DNA of 64,000 bases from Streptomyces sp. NRRL WC-3626 (GTDB lineage: Bacteria; Actinomycetota; Actinomycetes; Streptomycetales; Streptomycetaceae): NCBI RefSeq assembly GCF_000718785.1, contig NZ_JOCA01000023.1, positions 124,001 through 188,000 on the forward strand, given 5' to 3'. Shown here piece after piece: positions 20,807-28,627 of the stretch. The position numbers were made by a program, and so were the translations under genes. Under the pieces are notes generated by a model, which saw only the letters and a program-made list of their open reading frames with translations, was not told the origin of the DNA and made no database searches. Within the stretch, counting starts at the first letter, position 1; every line of letters starts with the position of its first letter.

Positions 20807-21640
20807 TCAGCGGAACGCGGCGACGTTCTCCGCGGCCCACCGCGCGAAGGGCCTGGCCGGAGAGCCGGTGACCTGCCTGACCGTGTCGTGCACCGTGAGC
20901 AGTTCGTCGTTGACGTCCCCGCCCATCAGGTCGAGCACCGCGTGAGCGGTCTGCTCCCCCAGGAAGGGGGCCATCTGCCGGTGTGCCCCTTCCCGGCTGA
21001 TCTCCTCGACGGACACGTCGTGACCCAGGGCCGCCCCGATCGCCAGGGCCTGCTGCCGGGGCGTGATCCGCGCCGGCCCGGTCAGCGCGTACGTCCGCCC
21101 GCGGTGTCCCTGTTCTGTCAGTGCCGCCCGGGCCACCGCCGCGATGTCGGCGGGGTGCACGGCGGGAAGCCCGATGTCCGCATAGGGCACCCGGATTGAC
21201 CGGTGCTCCCGGATCGACCCCGCCCACCACAGGGCGTTGGACGCGAACTGCGTCGGACGCAGGATCGTCCAGCTCATCCCGCTGTCCCGGAGCAGCCGCT
21301 CGACGGCCAGGTTCCCGGCGGCGGCGGGCAGGTGCGGATGGGTCCGCACCGTGATGGAGGACACGAGCACCACGTGCTCCACCCCCGCCTGCCGGGCGGC
21401 CGTGAGAACCTCCGCGTCCGCGCCCATGCCCGGTACGAGGAACAGATAACGCACCCCGTCCAGCGCCGGCTTCAGCGAGGCGGGCCGGACGAGGTCACCC
21501 TCGACGGCTTCGACTCCGTCGGGGAGCGAGGCCCGTGCGGCGTCACGGGTCAGGCCTCGCACGGGTAACCCGCCGGACCCGTGCAACTGCCGTACCAGAG
21601 CGCTGCCGACGTTTCCGGTGGCACCCGTCACGAGGATCAT
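20807..21640 (-). CDS. NmrA-like NAD(P)-binding oxidoreductase/regulator
   Basis: Atypical short-chain dehydrogenase of 277 residues in the NmrA / SDR_a5 group. The Rossmann motif GATGNVGSALVRQL is at the N-terminus, and VEHVVLVSSITV and ILRPTQFASNAL are typical later segments. The usual YxxxK catalytic pair is not obvious, as in NmrA-type redox sensors and quinone reductases. I chose ATG 21640 (GGGAGAA upstream); a GTG 33 bases earlier is possible. Confidence 0.78.
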   Translation of the reverse strand: MILVTGATGNVGSALVRQLHGSGGLPVRGLTRDAARASLPDGVEAVEGDLVRPASLKPALDGVRYLFLVPGMGADAEVLTAARQAGVEHVVLVSSITVRTHPHLPAAAGNLAVERLLRDSGMSWTILRPTQFASNALWWAGSIREHRSIRVPYADIGLPAVHPADIAAVARAALTEQGHRGRTYALTGPARITPRQQALAIGAALGHDVSVEEISREGAHRQMAPFLGEQTAHAVLDLMGGDVNDELLTVHDTVRQVTGSPARPFARWAAENVAAFR

Positions 21641-21794
21641 CGTCGTCTTCTCCCGCCGTCGGCCGGTGATCACTTCTGCCGCACGCTAGGACCTCAACCG
21701 GGATTCAGGTCAAACGGACGGGGAGGCGTCCGAGGACGGTAAAGTCGGGATCTTCGGTCGGCGTGGGCCGCCGGAGTCCCAGAGGTGACACGTT

Positions 21795-22748
21795 TTGACG
21801 ATCCGGCAGTGGACGAGCGATGAATCCGGCAGCGCTCCGCACAAGGCGTGGAGCCTGCCCGCCGCCGACACCTTCCGAGGACATCGAGCCCTGTGGTGGT
21901 GCGCCGGGCCGGCCGGGGAACTCGCGGTCATGCTCGTTCACCGGCGCCACCTGGAGCGCAGCCGCTACGGCAAGGGGTGGCTCGCATGGCGGCCGAAGAG
22001 CCCGTTCACGGGCGAACTGGTCACCGTCACCGCGCAGGGGGAGCGGCGCACCACGGTGAAGGACGTACGGGTCTGGCCGAGCCACCTGGCCCTGCTGCCC
22101 GACGGCCGCTTCCTGCTGGTGAACAGCCGTACGCCTCGGAGCGGGACCGACGGGCTCTGGGCGCCGAACGCCGTGGTGTTCTCCCCCTCGGGGACGCCCG
22201 AGAACGAGTTCTGCGTCGGCGACGACATACCCGCCCTGATCACCGACCGCCACGGAGGGATCTGGACGGCCTACGGGGACGAAGGCATCTACGGCGGTCA
22301 CCCCGAGTCCGGGGGCGGCCTCGCCGGCTGGAACACCGAAGGCCGAGCGACGTGGACTCCGGGGGACCGGCTGCCCGCCCACCCACTGGAGGGCTGCACC
22401 GCCGCGACCGAGGGAGATCAGGTGTGGTTGGTCTGGTACACCCACAGTCGGTCGGGCACCTTCCTGACCCGCGTCACCCCGTCCACCGGTGAAGTGACCA
22501 GCCACCGCTGCCCCGTTCACCAGCCGGACGGCTTCGCCGTCCGAGGCAACCGGGCCGTGCTGACTTGCCGCGACCACAACCGACGGACCGTCGAACTCAC
22601 CCGCGCCGAGTTCGACGGCACCACCTGGACGGCGACCGACCGCCGCACACTGCGCGTCCCCGGCCGGGTCGTCGGACGCTGCGGCCAGGGCCGCGACGGC
22701 ACCCTCTGGCTCCGCGCGGGTGATACCTGGCTGCGTATCGAAGCGTGA
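21795..22748 (+). CDS. Hypothetical protein, probable beta-propeller
   Basis: A 317-residue protein starting at TTG 21795 with GAGGTGA upstream. It has repeating blocks of beta-strand character ending in W or polar turns (LALLPDGRFLLVNS, ALITDRHGGIWTAYGDEGIY, GDQVWLVWYTH, GQGRDGTLWLRAGD), which suggests a propeller fold. No signal peptide or catalytic motif is seen. It converges with a DUF397 gene. Confidence 0.65.
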   Translation: MTIRQWTSDESGSAPHKAWSLPAADTFRGHRALWWCAGPAGELAVMLVHRRHLERSRYGKGWLAWRPKSPFTGELVTVTAQGERRTTVKDVRVWPSHLALLPDGRFLLVNSRTPRSGTDGLWAPNAVVFSPSGTPENEFCVGDDIPALITDRHGGIWTAYGDEGIYGGHPESGGGLAGWNTEGRATWTPGDRLPAHPLEGCTAATEGDQVWLVWYTHSRSGTFLTRVTPSTGEVTSHRCPVHQPDGFAVRGNRAVLTCRDHNRRTVELTRAEFDGTTWTATDRRTLRVPGRVVGRCGQGRDGTLWLRAGDTWLRIEA

Positions 22749-22790
22749 GCCATCGACGTCGAGTGGTCCCACCCGAAGATCCGGGAGCGA

Positions 22791-22997
22791 CTACCCGGCC
22801 GCCAGCGCCACGAACGCGGCCCACTCGTCCCGGCCGACCCGCAGCACGGGACCGTCACCCGCGGCCTTGGAGTCCCGTACGTACACGGCGCCCGCGCCGG
22901 CGGCCACCTCGACGCAGTCGCCGCCATTGGTCCCGCTGTGGCTGCTCTTGAACCACATGAGGTCGACGGGCTGCTCAACGCGCTGGTCGATGCTCAT
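22791..22997 (-). CDS. DUF397 protein
   Basis: A 68-residue DUF397 protein, recognised by WFKSSHSGTNGGDCVEVA and VRDSKA. In streptomycetes such proteins are paired with XRE-DUF5753 regulators and often a HATPase, in loci that affect development and antibiotic production (whiJ/abaA type). It overlaps the upstream regulator by four bases (ATGA), so the two are co-translated. Confidence 0.9.
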   Translation of the reverse strand: MSIDQRVEQPVDLMWFKSSHSGTNGGDCVEVAAGAGAVYVRDSKAAGDGPVLRVGRDEWAAFVALAAG

Positions 22998-23851
22998 AGC
23001 TCCCCTGCCAAGTGCTCGATGAACCTGGCAGACTCCTCGGTGTTGAGGGCCTGTGAGCGCAGCATTCCATACTGGAGACAGAACTCGCTGACCTCGTTTC
23101 GGTCCGAGCGGATGTTCACGACTCCCTGGGCTTCGATGGAGACGAACTGCCGCCGTTCGACGGTTTCCAGCAGGACGAACTGGCCGTTGACCCCGCTGTG
23201 CGCGGCCCGTTGGGTCGGCATTACCTGGATCTCCACGTTCCGCATGCGGGTGCAGTCCCGCAGGTGCGCGAGTTGTTCCTCCAGGACTGCTCTGCCGCCC
23301 ACCGTCCGGTGGAGAGCGCCCTCCTCAAGGACGAACGAGAACACGACGCACGGGTTCTGGCGCGTCAGCAGGGACTGCCGGGCGAGCCGGGCGGTGAGGT
23401 GCTGCTCGATGGCCTCCTCTTCGAGCGGCGGGAAGTGCGCTTCGAGAAGAGCGCGGGCGTACGCCTCCGTCTGCAACAGCCCGGGCACCAGCATCGGGTC
23501 GTACGAGAAGCGGCTGACCGCCTCAGCCTCCAACGAGGCGAAATCCTGGAAGAACAAGGGCAACTTTGCCCGGTCCACATCCTCCTGGAGCACCCGCAGC
23601 GCCCCGCCCGCCTCCAGCACCCGCTCCGCGGCCTCCGTAAAGGTGGCCTTCGCCGGTCTCCGTCCCTGTTCGACGGAGGCGACCTGCTCCAGCGAGTAGT
23701 CGATCGCCTCGGCGAGGGCCTGCTGGGTGAGGCCGGCCCGTTCACGGAAGAGGCGGACCAGCTTGCCGTAGGCGCTCCAGGCCGCGGGGTGTTCCTTCTC
23801 CGGGCCGCGTCGGCCGGTGGTTCCGCATTCGCGCTGGGTCGTCCTGGTCAT
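22994..23851 (-). CDS. XRE-family regulator with DUF5753 domain
   Basis: A 285-residue protein with an N-terminal helix-turn-helix (LTQQALAEAIDYSLEQVASVEQG, about residues 40-62) and a C-terminal DUF5753 sensing domain (FFQDFASLEAEA, YDPMLVPGLLQTEAYARALL). It is the DNA-binding member of the XRE/DUF397/HATPase trio and is divergent from the HATPase gene. Its DNA target is not evident from the sequence. Confidence 0.9.
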   Translation of the reverse strand: MTRTTQRECGTTGRRGPEKEHPAAWSAYGKLVRLFRERAGLTQQALAEAIDYSLEQVASVEQGRRPAKATFTEAAERVLEAGGALRVLQEDVDRAKLPLFFQDFASLEAEAVSRFSYDPMLVPGLLQTEAYARALLEAHFPPLEEEAIEQHLTARLARQSLLTRQNPCVVFSFVLEEGALHRTVGGRAVLEEQLAHLRDCTRMRNVEIQVMPTQRAAHSGVNGQFVLLETVERRQFVSIEAQGVVNIRSDRNEVSEFCLQYGMLRSQALNTEESARFIEHLAGEL

Positions 23852-24025
23852 CCCGCCCCCTGTTCTGCGCAGTGGTCCGTCATGAACGGCAACGATCGGT
23901 GAGCCTTTCGGCCACGGGCGTCGACTCGTACACCTGCCGTACGAACCCGTACAGCGGTCGTACCGCGTGCCCGGGTACGGAAGTCCGACCTCGCCAGGCC
24001 ATCTGCGTGACGGGACCGTGACTCT

Positions 24026-24478
24026 GTGAAGTCAACCAATGTCAGGGTCGAAGCACCTACCGCTGCCACACACCTCACCGTCCTCCTCAGCAGCACCGGA
24101 CGCGGCGCCAGGCTCGCCCGCCGGCTTGCCGTGCAGCAGCTCGCGACCTGGGGAATCCCATACGACTCCGAGACGTCACAGGCCCTCGCCCTCGTCACGG
24201 CCGAACTGGCGGCCAACGCCGTCACACACGGTCGTACCCCCGGCCGGGACTTCCGTCTGACGCTGCTCCACCTGCCCGAGCACGACGTCGTCCGCGTCGA
24301 GGTGACCGACACCCGACCGGGGCACCTGCCCCGTGACCCGGGGGTCGAACCGGCGGCGCCTGACGCGCCGTCGGGGCGTGGATTGCTGCTCGTGGCGGCG
24401 TACGCCGAACGATGGGGCTGCGAGGTGCGGGACGCGTACACGAAAACGGTCTGGGCAGAGATCGGACGACCCACCTGA
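24026..24478 (+). CDS. HATPase-domain regulator (anti-sigma-factor-like)
   Basis: A 150-residue RsbW-like histidine-kinase-type ATPase starting at GTG 24026. It has the N box (VTAELAANAVTHG) and a G-box region (GRGLLLVAAYAERWG). Proteins of this class bind sigma or anti-anti-sigma factors or stand alone next to XRE/DUF397 pairs, as here. Confidence 0.85.
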   Translation: MKSTNVRVEAPTAATHLTVLLSSTGRGARLARRLAVQQLATWGIPYDSETSQALALVTAELAANAVTHGRTPGRDFRLTLLHLPEHDVVRVEVTDTRPGHLPRDPGVEPAAPDAPSGRGLLLVAAYAERWGCEVRDAYTKTVWAEIGRPT

Positions 24479-24579
24479 CTCCCTGCCGCGCAGGCAGTCG
24501 GGCCGAGCCCCCGTGGACACCGCGGCGTGGGGACGTGAGGCGGGTCTGTGCCCCGCGTGGCGCGGGTCATACTGGGGCC

Positions 24580-24987
24580 ATGCTCGATCCCATCGGACAG
24601 CTGTCGCCACTCCAACGCCACCTGTTGCGGCAGCTGGACCTCAGTGACCTCCCGGCACCCGAAGCGGGGCCGGAGTCCTACGCGGCCCGGGACCTCGACA
24701 CGGACGCGGTCCGGGACGCCCTGCCCACGCTGCTGTGGGAAGGGCTGGTCGAGCAGCGGGACGGGAACCGGGGAACGCTCCGCCTCACCGCCACCGGAGC
24801 GGCGGCTCTGCGGGCGGTGGAGTGCGACGAGCTGGCGGCACGGTTGAGCGCGGTGTCGTCCTTCGCCGACACCGTGGCCCGCGGTACGGCACCCCGTGCC
24901 GCGGGCCACGCCCTGAGACTCCTCGCGGAGGGGACGTGGAACCTGGAGCAGGCCGAGGTCCACGTCGCGGCCGGCGAGGGTGCGTAG
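24580..24987 (+). CDS. Small winged-helix-like protein
   Basis: A 135-residue protein starting at ATG 24580 after a weak GGGG site. The middle part (LPTLLWEGLVEQRDGNRG, then LRLTATGAAAL) has the recognition helix and wing of MarR/PadR-type winged helices. I cannot name a family. Its stop lies seven bases from the stop of the convergent restriction gene. Confidence 0.55.
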   Translation: MLDPIGQLSPLQRHLLRQLDLSDLPAPEAGPESYAARDLDTDAVRDALPTLLWEGLVEQRDGNRGTLRLTATGAAALRAVECDELAARLSAVSSFADTVARGTAPRAAGHALRLLAEGTWNLEQAEVHVAAGEGA

Positions 24988-24993
24988 CCGCGG

Positions 24994-27900
24994 TCACGGC
25001 TCGTCCGCCGGGCGGTCGAAGTCCAGCACGACGCGTCGCCGGGCACGGTCGGCTCTGGGCTGCGGCGGAAGGACGCCCGCCGACGTGAGGTCGGTGACGG
25101 TGACGACCGGGGAGTTCACGATCCGCGTGGTGAGGGCCTGCTGTGCCGGGGCGAGGTCGACCAGGCGGCGCAGGACGGACAGCAGGTCGATCAGCTCCGC
25201 GGACCACTCCCTCGGCCACGTCGTGACGTGGAGGTCGTCCAGGGGGCTGGTCTTCCGGCTGGTGGGGGAGGCCTTCCGGTAGCCGAACCACTTCTTCACG
25301 ATCCGCATGCCGCCGACCTCGTAGTTCCAGACCTCGGGCGGGACCCCCGTGAAGGTGCCCGGTCCCACATGGAGGGTGCCGCTCTCTTCGTCGTACGCCA
25401 GCGTGTCGGGCACGGCGGAGCCGATCGGTGTCGCGTACCGCACCTGGCGCGGGTCCCCCGGAGGAAAGTCGATTTCCTCCTGGCCGGACGCGGGCGCGTC
25501 GGGTGGATCGCCCCGCTCGCCGTAGGTGGCCGCCCACAGGAAGGCACGACCGACCCGGACCGCCTCGCTCCACAGTTCCGGGTCGCGGGTGAGGGGCAAC
25601 CGGACGCCCGGGGTGAGCAGTTCCTCGGCGAACTGCTCCGTGAAAGCGCTGTGCCCCGTGACGGCCACGGCGTAGGCGGCGAGGTCGTGCACCGTCACCC
25701 CGTCCAGGCCGAGGACACCGGACAGGTACCGGAGCAGGCCGGTGGGCACGTTGGCACTGCCGTCCGGGTGGAGGACGGGGTGCACCCTTCCGCCCCGGCC
25801 GTTAAAATGGTGCGTGTCCGGGAGCAGCGCCGTCGCCACCAGTGCGGGGCCGCCGGTGATCTCGTGACTGCTCTGCTGGTTGAGGAACACCTGCCCTGGC
25901 TGGAGCGACTCCCAGAGTTCGGGCCGGGGGCGGTCGAGCATCCGGTGGTCTGCAATGAGCCACTGACGGTCGAAACTGCGAAGAGCGATGTGCAGGAGCG
26001 GTGGGTGAGTACCGCCTTCTTCGTCGATGGTTCGGTCAGGGTGTGGAAAGCCGGGAAGACACGTTATTCGCGTGTCGAGCCGACGGTCCCCTGTCTCCTT
26101 GAAGAGGAGGGCCTTGGTCTCCGGATCCTCCTCGCCGCCGAGACGGGCCCAGCGGCGCTGGAGGACCGACGGGTGCGGTGACGTGACCCAGGAACGGTTG
26201 GTCTTGCAGCCCGGACTGCCCCAGGGGAACAGCGAGTCCAGCGCCGGGTACTCCTCCCAGCCGGACAACGCCGCAGGGGTGAAGGGCCGCACCCCATCCG
26301 TGTGCGCGTCCCGCCAGCCGTCGTCGTCCAGGCCCACCGCCCGGAGCTGGGCGAACTTCTCGGCCCGCTTACCGTGCAGGGCCCGGTAGTGGATGCGCGC
26401 GGGACGCGTGGTGTCGTGGTCCGCTCGCCGGACGAAGACGCAGACGGACAGTGGCTGGGCGACGTGCGGGAAGACGCGGGTGGCCACGTCCGAACGCTGC
26501 CCCTCCGGAGACAGGTTGATGACCCATCCCTCGTCGCACGTCCGGCGCAGGTAGTCGCGCATGCCCCGACCCGCGGGTCCGGTGGCGAAGGCGGACGGGG
26601 TGATGAAGCAGACGACGCCGTGCCGGTCGCCCTCGTGGGCGTCGAAGACCTTCCAGGTGGCCCAGCGCCAGAAGTAGACGTACAGGTTCTTCAGCGCGTG
26701 CTCGTAGCGGCCGTTCCCGGGGTGACGGAAGTCGTCGAGGGGCGGGCGGCCCTGGCCCCTGACGCGCTTCTCGATCCAGCCGCCGCGGTTCTCGGCCTTG
26801 TCGTCGTAGGGAGGGTTGGAGATGACCACGGTGACGGGGACGTTGGCCTTCACGTGGTTGGCGCGGGCACGGGAGACCGACAGGGCCGCGTAGGTGGAGG
26901 CGAGTTGCTCCTCCTGGACGTACGGGTCGTCGAGCGTGTCCGTGACGTGGAGGTTGAGCCCACCCGGCGGGAGCTCGGCGCCGTGCTTCTTGAGCAGGTC
27001 GGCGGTGCGGAGTTCGGCGACCGCGAACGGGCCCATCTGCAGCTCGAAACCGTACAGGCGCCCGGCGAGGCGGCCGATCGCGTCGCGCGCCATGGCCTCG
27101 CCGGAGCGTGCGGCGGCCTGCCGCGCCACCCGCTCGATGATCGTGTGGAGGTAGGTTCCCGTCCCCATCGCGGGGTCGACGATGTGGACGCCGTCGTCGC
27201 CGTAGCCGCGGGCCTTGCCCAGGCGGGTGCGCAGGACCTCCTCGGTGAGGCGCACCATCTCCTCGACCACCTGGTGCGGGGTGTAGTAGGAGCCGCTGCG
27301 CCGGCGCAGGTCGTCGTCGTAGACGGAGAGGAACGATTCGTAGAGGTGGAGGTAGGCGTCCCGGTTGCCCTGTCGGATGGTCTCCCAGTCGACGGACTCG
27401 ACGGTGCGGGCGAGGAGGTCCAGGGTCACCTCGAAGCGCTCGTTGACGTTGTCGGTGAGGAGTTGGAGGGCCTTGCCCATCAGGGCGTGGCCGGCGTGCA
27501 GCCGCCGGCCGATCTCGTGGAAGCTCGTGCCGGTGACCGGGATGCCCTCCGTGTGGGCGAGGAGCAGGGCGAAGGTGACGGTCTGGGCGTAGCCGTCGGC
27601 GAAGGTCGCGTCGTCGGCGGTGGGGAAGAGCAGGCGGCGCCAGTCGCTCCGCAGACCGGTGAAGGGGCGCTCGACGGTGGGGTCGTCGGCGTCCGTCCCG
27701 CTCTCCGCGCGTAGTTGTTCCCGCACGGCCTCGCGCAGGAGGCGGCACAGCGGGGCGATGTGCTGCACGAGCACCGAGGCCCGACGGACCTCCTGCGGCT
27801 CCCAGAAGAGCACTCTGCGTGCGAGCGCGTCGAAGGCGGCCGGATCGACGGCGGCGAGTTTCGCCCCGGCGCTCTTCAGCGCCCCGGACAGCACGACCTC

Positions 27901-28299
27901 CTCGCCGACCTGCGTGCCGTACTGGAAGACGCGCCAATGGGTGCCGTTGGTGTAGAGCAGGTTCGGCAGGTCGCGTAGGCGCTGCCACTGCCGTCTGTCG
28001 TGACCGGTGAAGGTGTCGGGGTCGATGCTCTTGCCGGGCCGCTTTACCTCGATGTAGCCGGTGATCTGCGCGTTGACGCGTACGGCGTAGTCGGGCCGGA
28101 CGCCGAGGTGCGGTATGCGCGTCTCCGGATGCCAGCCGATCTCGCGCAGGGCGTGGTGCTTCCCCAGGACGCGGAACAACTGCTCCAGCGGACCCCGGAT
28201 CGCCGCCTCGCGATCACCCGGCCCCGCCAGACTGCGCTTGCACTCCGCGCCGAACGCAGAGACGGCCTCCTGTAACCACTGCAGGCGTGCGTCAGTCAT
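24994..28299 (-). CDS. Type IIG / type ISP-like restriction-modification enzyme without helicase
   Basis: Single-chain restriction-modification protein of 1,101 residues. The N-terminus carries a PD-(D/E)xK-like nuclease (Asp70 in GVRPDYAV, then GYIEVKRPGK with Glu84 and Lys86). The middle holds an N-6 adenine methylase: motif I DPAMGTGTYL (about 376) and motif IV NPPY (about 494). The remaining C-terminal half resembles the type ISP target-recognition region. ISP enzymes normally have an SF2 helicase between nuclease and methylase; none is present, so cleavage near the site as in type IIG is more likely than translocation. No separate specificity gene is adjacent. The ATG at 28299 follows a G-rich stretch. 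Confidence 0.85.
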   Translation of the reverse strand: MTDARLQWLQEAVSAFGAECKRSLAGPGDREAAIRGPLEQLFRVLGKHHALREIGWHPETRIPHLGVRPDYAVRVNAQITGYIEVKRPGKSIDPDTFTGHDRRQWQRLRDLPNLLYTNGTHWRVFQYGTQVGEEVVLSGALKSAGAKLAAVDPAAFDALARRVLFWEPQEVRRASVLVQHIAPLCRLLREAVREQLRAESGTDADDPTVERPFTGLRSDWRRLLFPTADDATFADGYAQTVTFALLLAHTEGIPVTGTSFHEIGRRLHAGHALMGKALQLLTDNVNERFEVTLDLLARTVESVDWETIRQGNRDAYLHLYESFLSVYDDDLRRRSGSYYTPHQVVEEMVRLTEEVLRTRLGKARGYGDDGVHIVDPAMGTGTYLHTIIERVARQAAARSGEAMARDAIGRLAGRLYGFELQMGPFAVAELRTADLLKKHGAELPPGGLNLHVTDTLDDPYVQEEQLASTYAALSVSRARANHVKANVPVTVVISNPPYDDKAENRGGWIEKRVRGQGRPPLDDFRHPGNGRYEHALKNLYVYFWRWATWKVFDAHEGDRHGVVCFITPSAFATGPAGRGMRDYLRRTCDEGWVINLSPEGQRSDVATRVFPHVAQPLSVCVFVRRADHDTTRPARIHYRALHGKRAEKFAQLRAVGLDDDGWRDAHTDGVRPFTPAALSGWEEYPALDSLFPWGSPGCKTNRSWVTSPHPSVLQRRWARLGGEEDPETKALLFKETGDRRLDTRITCLPGFPHPDRTIDEEGGTHPPLLHIALRSFDRQWLIADHRMLDRPRPELWESLQPGQVFLNQQSSHEITGGPALVATALLPDTHHFNGRGGRVHPVLHPDGSANVPTGLLRYLSGVLGLDGVTVHDLAAYAVAVTGHSAFTEQFAEELLTPGVRLPLTRDPELWSEAVRVGRAFLWAATYGERGDPPDAPASGQEEIDFPPGDPRQVRYATPIGSAVPDTLAYDEESGTLHVGPGTFTGVPPEVWNYEVGGMRIVKKWFGYRKASPTSRKTSPLDDLHVTTWPREWSAELIDLLSVLRRLVDLAPAQQALTTRIVNSPVVTVTDLTSAGVLPPQPRADRARRRVVLDFDRPADEP

Positions 28300-28627
28300 G
28301 GTCCCCCCAGACCTCGGGCCCCGGAAGTGACACGGAGCCGGCCCCTCCTGATGTGCAGTATGGGGCAGTTTTTGACCAAACGGCAGGGCGTGTACATCGG
28401 TTGGCGCGCCCGGCTTGCACGCTCGTACGGCCGTCCACGGCCGGAGTCGTCCTCGCCGCTGGTGCGGATGCGTTGTGAGTGTGTGGCACTCGCGTCAAGA
28501 GAGCAAGGGTGTACGCGTAATCTCGCGGATTCCTTGTGAACTCAGTGCATGAAAAGCATACTGAAGTGGATCGTGCCACTTCCGCCGACCGGGCGGACGT
28601 TTCTCTGACGCCCCACTGCGAGGTCCC
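28300..28627. promoter_or_regulatory. Divergent intergenic region with promoter and 15-bp element, copy 2
   Basis: No gene in 328 bases. At 28534-28563 there is a promoter for the CoiA-like gene: TTGTGA, 17-base spacer, CATACT. The element GTGAACTCAGTGCAT (28536-28550) overlaps its -35. This 30-base stretch is 26/30 identical to 35462-35491. On the minus strand the segment CCCCATACTGC (28355-28365) may be the -10 of the restriction gene. Confidence 0.55.
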
